Below, in pieces: positions 46,239 to 54,275 of a DNA stretch of 64,000 nucleotides (the stretch's first letter is position 1; the number at the start of each line of letters is the position of its first letter). The stretch covers positions 1,860,001 to 1,924,000 of the forward strand of contig NZ_CP095412.1 of the NCBI RefSeq assembly GCF_023016265.1. Direction: 5' to 3'. The notes below the pieces were generated by a model. That model did no database searches and was not told where the DNA came from. It saw nothing but the letters and a program-made list of their open reading frames with translations. The stretch is from Blastococcus sp. PRF04-17. Its GTDB lineage: Bacteria > Actinomycetota > Actinomycetes > Mycobacteriales > Geodermatophilaceae. Both the position numbers and the translations under genes were made by a program.

Positions 46239-46946
46239 TCAGGCGGCGACGAGCCGGTAGCCCACCCCGCGCACGGTGCGGATCTCGGGTGAGCTGAGGC
46301 CCGCGGCGAGCAGCTTGCGACGCAGGTTCGACATGTGCGCCTCGACCAGCCGGAGGTTGCCCTCCCAGTCGGTCTGCCAGACCTCGCGGAGCAGCGTCTC
46401 GCGCTGCAGGACGCGGCCCGGCCGGGAGGCCAGCGCGGCCAGCAGGTCGAACTCGGTGCGGGTCAGGTCGACGACGGCGCCGTCCACCCGGACCTCGCGG
46501 CTCTCCTCGTCGACCTCGAGCTCGTTGAGCCGGCGGACCGACTCCTCGGCAGCGGCGGCGGGCTCGGGAGCCGCACCCTGGCGGGGGAAGCGCAGCATGG
46601 CCTGCACCCGTGCCACGAGCTCGCGCGGCGAGAACGGCTTGGCCATGTACCCGTCGGCGCCGACGGCCAGGCCGATCAGCAGATCGACCTCCTCGGCGCG
46701 GGCGGTCAGCATGAGGACGTAGCACTGCGTCTCGGCACGGATCTGCCGGCAGACCTCGGTGCCGTCGGCGTCCGGCAGACCCAGGTCGAGCACGATGAGG
46801 TCCGGCGCGTCGCGACGCACCTCCTCCAGGCAGGCCTGCCCGGAGACGGCTTCGCGGACGTCGAACCCGGCCCGCCGGAGCACGGTGGAGACGAGCTCGC
46901 GGATCTCGTCGGTGTCCTCCACCACGAGCACGGACTGTGCGGGCAC
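46239..46946 (-). CDS. OmpR-family DNA-binding response regulator
   Basis: A 235-residue regulator. Receiver: VVEDTDEIREL, phosphoacceptor D54 in IVLDLGLPDADG, LMLTAR and YMAKPFSP. A linker of about 20 Ala/Glu-rich residues leads to a winged helix with LTRTEFDLLAALASRPGRV, HMSNLRRKL and RTVRGVGYRL. The GTG start has GGAGAGG upstream. No kinase gene is adjacent on this strand; the PAS kinase at 40870 or the REC-Hpt proteins may feed it. Confidence 0.93.
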   Translation of the reverse strand: MPAQSVLVVEDTDEIRELVSTVLRRAGFDVREAVSGQACLEEVRRDAPDLIVLDLGLPDADGTEVCRQIRAETQCYVLMLTARAEEVDLLIGLAVGADGYMAKPFSPRELVARVQAMLRFPRQGAAPEPAAAAEESVRRLNELEVDEESREVRVDGAVVDLTRTEFDLLAALASRPGRVLQRETLLREVWQTDWEGNLRLVEAHMSNLRRKLLAAGLSSPEIRTVRGVGYRLVAA

Positions 46947-47060
46947 GACCTCTCCTCCTCGCCTTCGCTGGTGCGGCGCGGCGGACAGGGTCCACCGTTC
47001 ACCTGACCGGGTGATCGGCAGGGCGCAGCCGCAGCTTGAGCCGAGCGGCGCGGCGGGGTC

Positions 47061-47588
47061 TCACCCGTCCGGGTGAACGGCCCGCAGCTCGAGGGCCAGC
47101 GAGTCGATCGGCGGCGTGCGGCCGGACCGGACGGCGGTGAGCGCGAACCCTCGGTCGCCGGCCAGGCGCCGCACGGCGTCGGTGACCGCCCCCTCGGTGT
47201 CCTGGCTCATCAGCGAGCAGGCGACGAGCACGCGGCCGCCGGGTGCGAGGACCCTTCGTACGACGTCCCACTCCGGCGCCGGAGGGGTCCAGAAGGCGCG
47301 CACGTTGACCGAGCAGACCAGGTCGAAGGCGCCGTCGGGCAGATCGGCGTCGACGAGGCCGGACGCGAACAGCCGCACCCGGCCCGCGTCGACGGCGGCC
47401 CGGTTGCGGCGGGTGGCCGCCGCGACCATCGTGGCCGACCGGTCCACCGCGGTGAGGGTCCCGGCGGTCAGCCGCTCCGCCAGCAGGGACACGAGCACCC
47501 CGTGGCCGCAGCCGACCTCCAGGACGCGCGCGGTCGGTGCCGGATCGGCGACCTCGGCGGTCCACACCAGCCGTGACGACGCGGCCAT
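47061..47588 (-). CDS. Class I SAM-dependent methyltransferase
   Basis: A 175-residue methyltransferase. RVLEVGCGHGVLVSLLAERL is the SAM-binding motif I, LTAVDRSATMV motif II, GAFDLVCSVNVRAFW motif IV and LAPGGRVLVACSL motif VI. The small size and the PPAPEWDVVRRV segment suggest a small-molecule substrate, which is unknown. It lies four bases downstream of the PEP-mutase-like gene on the same strand and is probably co-transcribed with it. Confidence 0.88.
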   Translation of the reverse strand: MAASSRLVWTAEVADPAPTARVLEVGCGHGVLVSLLAERLTAGTLTAVDRSATMVAAATRRNRAAVDAGRVRLFASGLVDADLPDGAFDLVCSVNVRAFWTPPAPEWDVVRRVLAPGGRVLVACSLMSQDTEGAVTDAVRRLAGDRGFALTAVRSGRTPPIDSLALELRAVHPDG

Positions 47589-47592
47589 CGGC

Positions 47593-48375
47593 CTAGTTGA
47601 GGTCGCGGGTGTTCTCCGGCAGCGAGCCGCCGCCCACGACGGCGGCCACCGCGTCCTGCAGGGCGGTCAGGGCGACCCGCTGGGTGTACGGGCCGGTGGA
47701 CACCCGGGCGACGCCGAGCTCCTCGAGCTCCCGCACGGGCAGGGAGCGCCGCGGAACGCTGATGACGCTGAGCCGTTGCGGGCCCAGCGCCCCAACCAGC
47801 GCCGCGATCTCGTCGCGGCGGACCACGCCCGGCACGAAGACGACCGGGGCGCCGGCCGCCAGGAACGCCCGACCGCGCCGGATCGCCTCCTCGACCAGCC
47901 GGCCGCGGTCGGCGTCCGCCGGGGCGTGGAGGAAGGCGTCGGTGCGCGCGTTGAGCACGAAGTCGATGCCGGCGTCGCGCCCGGCCGCGACCACCGCCTC
48001 GACGGCGGCCACGGCCTCGTCGAGGGGCCTCATCCCGTCCTCGAGGTTGCCCCCGACGGCGCCCGCCTCGATGACCCGCCGCGCGGTCCCGCCCGGATCG
48101 CCGTACCCGGCCTCGAAGTCCATGGTCACCGGCAGCTCCACCGCCTCGACGATGCGAGCGACCATGTCCAGGTGCAGGTCGAGCGGGATGCGCTCGCCGT
48201 CCTCGTAGCCGAAGGTGGCGGCGATCGAGTGGCTCGCCGTCGCCAGGGCGCGCACGCCGTCGGTCGCCGCCACGACGCGGGCGGAGACGACGTCCCAGAC
48301 ATTGGTCAGGACCAGGATCTCCGGTGCCGTGTGCAGGTCGAGCAGCGTGCGGGCGCGAGACGCCGGATCGGGCAT
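47593..48375 (-). CDS. Isocitrate lyase/PEP mutase superfamily protein
   Basis: A 260-residue TIM-barrel enzyme. VLTNVWDVVSARVV, ATASHSIAATFGYEDGE, VTMDFEAGYGD (Mg-binding aspartates), GAVGGNLEDG and FVLNARTDAFL match the actinobacterial group annotated as oxaloacetate decarboxylase or carboxyphosphonoenolpyruvate mutase-like. The KKCGH motif of true isocitrate lyase is absent, and the reaction is undetermined. The ATG at 48375 is preferred; a GTG at 48396 adds seven residues. Its 5' end faces the iron-regulated bfd promoter. Confidence 0.87.
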   Translation of the reverse strand: MPDPASRARTLLDLHTAPEILVLTNVWDVVSARVVAATDGVRALATASHSIAATFGYEDGERIPLDLHLDMVARIVEAVELPVTMDFEAGYGDPGGTARRVIEAGAVGGNLEDGMRPLDEAVAAVEAVVAAGRDAGIDFVLNARTDAFLHAPADADRGRLVEEAIRRGRAFLAAGAPVVFVPGVVRRDEIAALVGALGPQRLSVISVPRRSLPVRELEELGVARVSTGPYTQRVALTALQDAVAAVVGGGSLPENTRDLN

Positions 48376-48429
48376 GCGAGGCAACCTATCCGGCACGCGG
48401 CGCTGACCTCGACACTTGACGAACCCGAC

Positions 48430-48448
48430 TTAGGTCAGGCTAACCTGC
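48430..48448 (+). promoter_or_regulatory. IdeR/DtxR iron box upstream of bfd-bfr
   Basis: TTAGGTCAGGCTAACCTGC matches 16 of 19 positions of the IdeR consensus TTAGGTTAGGCTAACCTAA. It lies 66 bases before the bfd start. In actinobacteria IdeR both represses uptake genes and activates ferritin genes, so the sign of control here is open. Confidence 0.85.
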
Positions 48449-48513
48449 ATCCGGCGCCCAGGGTCGACCCTCTGGGAGGGGACCCTGCTCGCGCGACCGG
48501 TGAGGCGGCTGGA

Positions 48514-48744
48514 ATGTACGTGTGCCACTGCAACGTGGTGACCGACCGCGACATCCTCGAGTCCATCGCCAACGGCGCCCGATGCGTCGCCGACGTCGCC
48601 CGCGACACCGGAGCCGGCCGCACCTGCGGGAACTGCATCTCCTCGCTGCGCGAGCTCGTGTGCCAGCATTGCCCGGTCCGTGCCGAGCGCCGTGCTGAGA
48701 CTGCGGCCGAGCCAGAACTGGGAGTCGCTGGTGCAGCCCGTTAG
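48514..48744 (+). CDS. bfd: Bacterioferritin-associated ferredoxin (Bfd, BFD-like [2Fe-2S])
   Basis: A 76-residue protein. The four cluster cysteines are in MYVCHCNVVTD and GRTCGNCISSL, with a further CQHC pair after them that is unusual. Bfd passes electrons into bacterioferritin so that stored iron is released. The bacterioferritin gene starts inside the last codons of this gene (14-base overlap), so the two are translated together. The leader holds an IdeR box. Confidence 0.92.
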   Translation: MYVCHCNVVTDRDILESIANGARCVADVARDTGAGRTCGNCISSLRELVCQHCPVRAERRAETAAEPELGVAGAAR

Positions 48745-49213
48745 CCCCCGCGTGGTCGAACTGCTCAACGATGCTCTGACCTTCGAGCTGACCGTCACCA
48801 ACACGTACTTTCTGAACGCCCGCATGCTCGACGCCTGGGGTCTGCCCAAGCTCGGCAAGGTCTTCTACGACCTGTCCATCGACGAGATGCGCGACGCCGA
48901 CGACCTGATCCAGCGCGTGCTGCTCTTCGACGGTCACCCGAACGTCCAGCGGCTGGGCGCGATCCGGGTCGGCGAGACGGCCGAGGAGATGCTGGTCCTC
49001 GCGCTCGACAGCGAGAAGGCCGCGGTCGCGCAGTTCAACGCGTCGGCGCAGGAGTGCCACGACCTCGGCGACCACGGCACCGCCGCGGTGTTCGAGGAGA
49101 TGGTCCGCGACGAGGAGAAGCACGCCGACTGGTTCGAGGCCCAGCTCGCGGCCATCGAGCGGGTCGGGTCGCCCCAGTACCTCGCCGCGCAGATCTCCAC
49201 CGAGACGCCCTGA
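48731..49213 (+). CDS. bfr: Bacterioferritin, with His-to-Asp change at the ferroxidase site
   Basis: A 160-residue ferritin-like four-helix protein, iron storage cage subunit. Ferroxidase ligands E19, E52, E95, E128 and H131 are in place, and the heme-ligating methionine is M53 (SIDEMRDAD). The usual histidine three residues after E51 of E. coli Bfr is aspartate here (D55), so one iron ligand is altered. The start is the GTG at 48731, with GGGAG seven bases upstream. A perfect terminator follows three bases after the stop. Confidence 0.92.
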   Translation: MQPVSPRVVELLNDALTFELTVTNTYFLNARMLDAWGLPKLGKVFYDLSIDEMRDADDLIQRVLLFDGHPNVQRLGAIRVGETAEEMLVLALDSEKAAVAQFNASAQECHDLGDHGTAAVFEEMVRDEEKHADWFEAQLAAIERVGSPQYLAAQISTETP

Positions 49214-49215
49214 CC

Positions 49216-49257
49216 GGCGGACGGACCCCGGTGCCGCAGCACCGGGGTCCGTCCGCC
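49216..49257. terminator. 19-bp bidirectional terminator between bfr and the siderophore-binding gene
   Basis: Perfect inverted repeat GGCGGACGGACCCCGGTGC and complement, with the 4-base loop CGCA. It fills the whole gap between two convergent genes. Confidence 0.85.
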
Positions 49258-49259
49258 CG

Positions 49260-50207
49260 TCAGCCCAGCCGGTCGCCGAGGTCCTCGAGGATCAGCGTCG
49301 CGGCGGTGAGCCCGATGCCGGTGTAGAAGACGTCGTCCTCGACGGCGAGCGCGCGGCCGTCCCGGACGGCACCGAGCCGCGGCCACAACGGTCCGCCCAG
49401 GACGGCCGCCTCGCCGGAGTCCCGCGCCTCGCCGTACGACGAGTACAGGACGATTTCCGCGTCGGCCCGGGTGAGCTCCTCCGCGCTCAGCTCGGCGAAC
49501 GTCGGCACCTCGGCGGTGGGCAGCTCCAGCTGGTCCAGGCCGATGTCGGCGAGCACGGTGCCGATGAACGACTCCGGCGTGTACACACGGATCGCGCCCT
49601 CGACGAACCGCACCGCGCTCACCGTCGTGCCGGAGGGCTCGCCGATCGCCTCACCGAGGTCGGCCGCGGCCGTCTCGTACTCGTCGAGAGCCGCCTGCGC
49701 CTCGTCCTCGCGGCCGAGTGCCTCGGCGGCCAGCGCGACGTTCTCCTTCCAGACCGCACCCACCCGCTCGGCGAACACCGTCGGCGCGATCTGCGACAGC
49801 TCGTCGTAGAGCTCCTGGTGCCGCACCTTGTTCGACAGGATCAGGTCGGGCTCGAGCGCCGCGATGGCCTCCAGGTTCGGTTCGCCGATCGTGCCCACGC
49901 GTTCGACGTCGGCTGCGCCCTCCGCCAGGTAGCTGAGGAAGCCGGACGACACGTCGGTGGTGACGGCGCCGACCGGCGTCACGCCCAGCGAGAGCGCCGA
50001 GTCCAGTTCCCCCGTGTCGAGGACGACGACGCGCTCGGGCCGCTGCGCGATCTCGGTCTCCCCCATCGCGTGCTGCACGGTGCGGGGGAAGGCGGCGTCC
50101 TCGGCCGCGGTCGAAGTGGTCCCCGGGTCGGACTCGGCGGCGCTGGCGCAGGCCGGGAGCGCGAGGACGGCGACGAGGGCGAGCGCGCCGCGGGTGTGGG
50201 AGGTCAA
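49260..50207 (-). CDS. Iron-siderophore ABC transporter substrate-binding lipoprotein
   Basis: A 315-residue FecB/FepB-like binding protein. It has a signal peptide with lipobox LALPACAS and the family motifs PERVVVLDTGELDSALSLGV (in parts), NLEAIAALEPDLILSN, and the C-terminal LEDLGDRLG. The TTG start is supported by AAGGAG five bases before it; no ATG or GTG fits as well. No permease genes are next to it. It is divergent from the siderophore-interacting protein gene with an IdeR box between them, so both should be derepressed under iron shortage. Confidence 0.92.
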   Translation of the reverse strand: MTSHTRGALALVAVLALPACASAAESDPGTTSTAAEDAAFPRTVQHAMGETEIAQRPERVVVLDTGELDSALSLGVTPVGAVTTDVSSGFLSYLAEGAADVERVGTIGEPNLEAIAALEPDLILSNKVRHQELYDELSQIAPTVFAERVGAVWKENVALAAEALGREDEAQAALDEYETAAADLGEAIGEPSGTTVSAVRFVEGAIRVYTPESFIGTVLADIGLDQLELPTAEVPTFAELSAEELTRADAEIVLYSSYGEARDSGEAAVLGGPLWPRLGAVRDGRALAVEDDVFYTGIGLTAATLILEDLGDRLG

Positions 50208-50290
50208 GCCGGCTCCTTCTCGAGGTCGCCGCGCGTCGGTGGGGCGGCGACTGGATCTGCGACGCGGCCCTGTGCGAGACTGACCGCGAG

Positions 50291-50309
50291 CCAGGTGAGG
50301 CTAACCTAA
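50291..50309. promoter_or_regulatory. IdeR/DtxR iron box in the divergent siderophore promoter
   Basis: CCAGGTGAGGCTAACCTAA matches 16 of 19 positions of the IdeR consensus. It lies 46 bases before the siderophore-interacting protein gene and 84 bases before the binding lipoprotein gene on the other strand. Confidence 0.88.
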
Positions 50310-50354
50310 GTAGGGCCGTCGGCGACCGCCGGCCACCGACCGGGAAGAGGACGC

Positions 50355-51305
50355 ATGACCGTCGAGGCGCTGCAGATCCCGGTCTACCGGCCGTTCGCCG
50401 CCCGGGTCTGGCGGCTGCAGCGGCTGAGCCCGAGCTTCCTGCGCGTGACGTTCACCGGGTCCGACCTCGATCAGTGCGCGCCGAACGGCTTCGACCAGCG
50501 GATCAAGGTGCTGCTGCCGGTCCCCGGCCACGGCCTGGCCGACTGCCCCACCGGCGGTGACTGGTACGGCGAGTGGCGGGCCCTGCCCGACGAGCGCCGG
50601 CAGCCGATGCGCACCTACACGGTCCGCCACTGGCGGCCCGGGCCGGGCGGAACGGGCACTGCCGAGCTGGACGTCGACTTCGTGCTGCACGGCTCGACCG
50701 GTCCGGCGTCGGCCTGGGCCGAGCGCGCCGCGGTCGGCGACGAGGTGGCGCTGGTCGCCCCGAACGCGCACTTCCCCGGCCCCACGGGCGGCTTCGAGTG
50801 GCGTCCGCCGGCCGGCGCCTCGTGCCTGCTGCTCGCCGGGGACGAGACCGCCGTCCCCGCCATCTGCGCCATCGCCGAATCGCTGTCCCCGGGTCAGCGG
50901 GCGCGCATCCTGCTCGAGGTGCCGACCGCCGCCGACGTCCTCCCGCTGACGGTGGCCGACGGCGTCGAGGTCACGTGGCTGCCGCGCTGGCCGGCCGACG
51001 CCGCCGTCCCGGCGCCGCACGGGCAGCTGCTCACCGCCGCCGTCGTGGCCGCGGTGCGGGACCTGCCCGCCGCCCGGATCCCCGCTCCGGTCACGCCGCT
51101 GGACGACAGCGACATCGACGTCGACACGGGGATCCTCTGGGAGGTACCGGAGGACGGCGTCGGCTCGTCGGGCCGCTACGCCTGGCTCGCCGGCGAGGCC
51201 GGCATGGTCAAGGGCCTGCGCCGGCACCTGGTCCAGGAGGCGGGCTACGACCGGATGTCGGTCGCGTTCATGGGCTACTGGCGCCGGGGCCGCGTCAGCG
51301 ACTGA
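50355..51305 (+). CDS. Siderophore-interacting protein (FAD-dependent ferric-siderophore reductase)
   Basis: A 316-residue cytoplasmic flavoprotein that frees iron from ferric siderophores. FAD-binding MRTYTVRHWRP and DVDFVLHG, NAD-domain LLLAGDETAVPAICAI and GEAGMVKGLRRHLVQEAG, then the family ending MGYWRRGRVSD. The ATG at 50355 has a GGAAGAGG site upstream. It is controlled by the IdeR box it shares with the binding lipoprotein. Confidence 0.94.
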   Translation: MTVEALQIPVYRPFAARVWRLQRLSPSFLRVTFTGSDLDQCAPNGFDQRIKVLLPVPGHGLADCPTGGDWYGEWRALPDERRQPMRTYTVRHWRPGPGGTGTAELDVDFVLHGSTGPASAWAERAAVGDEVALVAPNAHFPGPTGGFEWRPPAGASCLLLAGDETAVPAICAIAESLSPGQRARILLEVPTAADVLPLTVADGVEVTWLPRWPADAAVPAPHGQLLTAAVVAAVRDLPAARIPAPVTPLDDSDIDVDTGILWEVPEDGVGSSGRYAWLAGEAGMVKGLRRHLVQEAGYDRMSVAFMGYWRRGRVSD

Positions 51306-51315
51306 CCGACTCCGT

Positions 51316-51342
51316 TTGACACCCTGTCACCGACCGGTGTCA
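51316..51342 (+). promoter_or_regulatory. Operator-like palindromes at a TTGACA box
   Basis: TTGACA (51316-51321) overlaps the palindrome TGACA-CCC-TGTCA (51317-51329); a second inverted pair TGACACC and GGTGTCA spans 51317-51342. It ends ten bases before the small membrane gene. A dimeric repressor or MerR-type activator could bind here; no -10 box is obvious. Confidence 0.4.
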
Positions 51343-51351
51343 CATGGAGCG

Positions 51352-51555
51352 ATGACCGCCGATGACGTCCTGGCCATGGACGGACTCAGCATCATCGGCA
51401 CCGTGGGGTTCTTCGTCCCCGCCGCGGTGCTGATCGCCCTGGTCGTCGGCGCCGTCGTGCGCGACCGGCGGCTGTCGGCGCAGCAGGAGGCCGCCGACGC
51501 CGAGCGCGCCGCCTTCGAGCGCGAGGCGATCAACGATCCCCCTCGAGCTGACTGA
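51352..51555 (+). CDS. Small single-span membrane protein
   Basis: A 67-residue protein: short N-terminus, one hydrophobic helix (about residues 14-36, IIGTVGFFVPAAVLIALVVG), then a charged helical tail (RDRRLSAQQEAADAERAAFE) on the cytoplasmic side. No family known to me. The 3' end overlaps the convergent MerR gene by 26 bases. The binding site is weak (GGAG very close to the ATG), but the palindromic promoter region before it supports a real gene. Confidence 0.55.
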   Translation: MTADDVLAMDGLSIIGTVGFFVPAAVLIALVVGAVVRDRRLSAQQEAADAERAAFEREAINDPPRAD

Positions 51556-52297
51556 GCGCCTGCTCCAGCGCCGCCTCCACCGCCGCGGCCATCTCGGACC
51601 GGAACGCCGCCAGCACCGCCTGCGCCGCGACCGGCTGCAACCGCGCGACGGTGTCCCGCACGCGCTCGAGCTGCTCCGGGGGCGCACCGGCGTCGACGAA
51701 CGCCTTCCACCCGGTCTGCACGAACATGCGGACGTAGGTCTGGGCGATCTCCCGGACGTGCTCGTTCACCGTGGTCTGGGCGTCGATGAGGTCGTCCGGG
51801 GGAACGCCGAGCCCCACCACCTGGAGGCCGGCGGTGAGCAGTGCCGGGTCCAGCACGCGCAGGGTTCCGTCGCCGCGGCGTTCGAGGATGCCCAGCTCGG
51901 CCAGCCGGTCGACCAGCCGCGAGTCCTCCGGCACGCCCGCCCGCGCCGCCAGCTCGGCACCGGTCGTCTCCTCCGGCTCGGGCGGCAGCCAGGGCGCCAG
52001 CAGCGCACGGTGCAGGGCCAGCGTCGCCGAGCTGGCCGTGGCCGGCGCCGAGTCGAGGGTGCGCTCGATCATCGCCAGCGAGTAGCCCTCGGCCAGCATC
52101 TCGCGGACCAGCAGCAGCCGGGCGATGTGCTCCCGGCCGTAGTAGCCGGTGCGGCCCACCATGCGCGGTGGCGGCAGCAGACCGCGTGCCGAGTACGCGC
52201 GGACGTTGCGCACGGTGACGCCGACGCGCGCCGCCAGCTCGTCGACCGTCAACTCCCGGTCGTCGCCCGACTGCTCCCCCACGGTGGCCACGGACAC
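51530..52297 (-). CDS. MerR-family transcriptional regulator
   Basis: A 255-residue regulator. The N-terminal MerR helix-turn-helix is LTVDELAARVGVTVRNVRAYSARGLLPPP and YYGREHIARLLLVREMLAEGYSLAMIERTL (in parts). The long C-terminal domain (about 150 residues, with helical segments such as TVNEHVREIAQTYVRMFVQTGWKAF in parts) has no metal-binding cysteines, so it is not a CueR/ZntR-type sensor. It is divergent from the membrane protein gene at 52402 and probably controls it and itself. Confidence 0.88.
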   Translation of the reverse strand: MSVATVGEQSGDDRELTVDELAARVGVTVRNVRAYSARGLLPPPRMVGRTGYYGREHIARLLLVREMLAEGYSLAMIERTLDSAPATASSATLALHRALLAPWLPPEPEETTGAELAARAGVPEDSRLVDRLAELGILERRGDGTLRVLDPALLTAGLQVVGLGVPPDDLIDAQTTVNEHVREIAQTYVRMFVQTGWKAFVDAGAPPEQLERVRDTVARLQPVAAQAVLAAFRSEMAAAVEAALEQALSQLEGDR

Positions 52298-52303
52298 ATC
52301 GTC

Positions 52304-52363
52304 GTCACCGTGACCCCCGGATAAACAGATCGTTCTATGTATCAGTTGGTGATGTCACCGTGA
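52304..52363. promoter_or_regulatory. Direct repeat of GTCACCGTGA in the MerR/membrane-gene divergent promoter
   Basis: GTCACCGTGA occurs at 52304-52313 and again at 52354-52363, 50 bases apart (about five helical turns). The interval is the most A/T-rich part of this region (ATAAACAGATCGTTCTATG). The site is a good candidate for regulator binding with looping. Confidence 0.5.
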
Positions 52364-52401
52364 TGGGTGTTCCATAGCCGTCATGGCCAAGAGGGGGTCT
52401 C

Positions 52402-54243
52402 GTGCTGCTCGCTGCTGACAACCGTCCCGCCGGGGGCGCCGCGATCGGTGAGGTCATCCTCGCCACGGCCCTCGGGCTCGGCCTGACCGCGCTGCTGCTG
52501 GGGCTGGTCTTCCTGCACCGCACCCGCAGGTCGACGGTCCTGACCCGCATCGGCACCCGGCTGGGCACGGCCACCCGGGTCCCCGCCTGGGTGGCGTTGC
52601 CGACGGTCCTGACCACTGTCTCGCTGCTCGTCGCCCTCCTGGGCATGCTCTGGGACATCGCCCTGCACATCGGCGTCGGCCGCGACGAGGGCCCGTTGGC
52701 CAACCCGGCGCACTTCCTCATCCTCTTCGGCCTCTTCGGGGTCTTCGCCGGCGGCGTGCTGGCCTGCGCCATGCCGCTGGACGAGAAGCCCGGCCCCGCG
52801 GCCATCCGCTTCCTCGAGGGCTGGCACGTGCCGGTCGGCGGCATCCTGCTCACCGCCGCCGGGTTCTACGCGCTGCTGGGCTTCCCCCTGGACGACGTCT
52901 GGCACCGGATGTTCGGCCAGGACGTCACGCTGTGGGGGCCCACGCACCTGATGCTCATCGGCGGCGCGGGGCTGTCGATCATCGGACTGCTGGTGCTCGA
53001 GCAGGAAGGCCACGGCGGCCTGTCCACCGACGACGGCGACCGCAAGGTGGGCTCCATCGCGCGCTTCGTCCGGCAGGCCATGGCGATGGGTGGCCTGCTG
53101 CTCGGCATGTCGGTGTTCCAGGGCGAGTACGACTTCGACGTCCCCCAGTTCCGGTTGGTGCTGGAGCCGTTCATGATCGCCGGCGCCGCGGGCATCGCCC
53201 TGGTCGCCGCCCGGCTGTTCATGGGCCGCGGCGGCGCGCTCGCCGCCGCCGCGTTCTTCCTGGTGGTGCGCGGCGGGATCGCGCTGATCGTCGGACCGGC
53301 CTTCGGCGAGATCCTCCCGACGTTCCCCCTGTACCTCGGCTCGGCGATCGTGGTCGAGCTGCTCGCCCTGTCGGTGCCGCTGGTCCGCCGCCCGCTGGTG
53401 TTCGGGGCCGTGGCCGGCGCCGGCATCGGCACGCTCGGCCACGCCACGGAATGGGGCTGGACGCAGTTCACCCAGACCCTGTCGTGGAACAGCGACATCC
53501 TGGTCGAGGGCACGCTCATGGCCATCGGGGGTGGCGTGGCCGGCGGCCTGCTCGGCGCCCTGCTCGCCTCCGGCCTGCGCCGCCGGCTCCCCCGCCCGGC
53601 GGTGGCGCGCACCGTCCTCGTCGGCTGCCTCGCGCTGATCGCCGTCTGCGTCACCAACGGCCTGCTGGCCACCGTGCCGGAGGACGTCGACGCCACCTTC
53701 GCCATCGAGGACGTCCAGGACGACCCGCGGACGGCTAACATCAGCGTGCAGCTCGACCCGGCGGACGTTGTCGACGATCCGGCGTGGGTGCAGATCACCT
53801 CGTGGCAGGGCGACGGCCTGGTCGTGAACGCCCTCGAGCAGACCGGTGAGGGCGCCTACCGCACGACCGAGCCGATCCCGATCCACGGCACGTGGAAGGC
53901 GCTGCTGCGCGTGCACGACGGCCGCACCCTCACCGCGTTCGCGATCTACCTGCCGGAGGACGCCGCCCTCGGCGAGGACGAGATCCCGGCCGAGGACGGG
54001 ATGACCCGCCCGGCGATCCCCGAGATCGACATCCTCCAGCGCGAGCTCAAGAACTCCGGCGGCGGGGTGTGGACGGTGGCCAACCTGGTCGTGCTGTTCT
54101 GCACGCTCGCCCTGATCGCCGCGATCTCGTGGGGCGTCGGCCGCTACTCCCGCCGGGCCAGCGTCCGCGAGCCCTATCCGGACGCGCCGGCGGACCCGCC
54201 GGTGGAGGACACCCGGACGGCGAGCGGCCTCGGCCAGGCCTGA
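52402..54243 (+). CDS. Polytopic membrane protein with histidine motifs and C-terminal outer domain
   Basis: A 613-residue protein with about ten membrane helices in the first 440 residues, an outer domain at about 445-565 (WVQITSWQGDGLVVNALEQ, GTWKALLRVHDGRTLTAF) resembling YtkA/FixH-type modules, and a last helix at about 568-590. Two similar motifs lie in the membrane part: D85-x3-H89 with D95 and P102-x-H104, and D165-x2-H168 with D174 and P180-x-H182. These suggest a buried metal site. It heads a three-gene unit with a cupredoxin-like lipoprotein. The GTG follows AAGAGGGGG. Function unknown. Confidence 0.8.
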   Translation: MLLAADNRPAGGAAIGEVILATALGLGLTALLLGLVFLHRTRRSTVLTRIGTRLGTATRVPAWVALPTVLTTVSLLVALLGMLWDIALHIGVGRDEGPLANPAHFLILFGLFGVFAGGVLACAMPLDEKPGPAAIRFLEGWHVPVGGILLTAAGFYALLGFPLDDVWHRMFGQDVTLWGPTHLMLIGGAGLSIIGLLVLEQEGHGGLSTDDGDRKVGSIARFVRQAMAMGGLLLGMSVFQGEYDFDVPQFRLVLEPFMIAGAAGIALVAARLFMGRGGALAAAAFFLVVRGGIALIVGPAFGEILPTFPLYLGSAIVVELLALSVPLVRRPLVFGAVAGAGIGTLGHATEWGWTQFTQTLSWNSDILVEGTLMAIGGGVAGGLLGALLASGLRRRLPRPAVARTVLVGCLALIAVCVTNGLLATVPEDVDATFAIEDVQDDPRTANISVQLDPADVVDDPAWVQITSWQGDGLVVNALEQTGEGAYRTTEPIPIHGTWKALLRVHDGRTLTAFAIYLPEDAALGEDEIPAEDGMTRPAIPEIDILQRELKNSGGGVWTVANLVVLFCTLALIAAISWGVGRYSRRASVREPYPDAPADPPVEDTRTASGLGQA

Positions 54244-54275
54244 CCTCCCGTCCCCGAGAACCCGGAGTACCGCAC

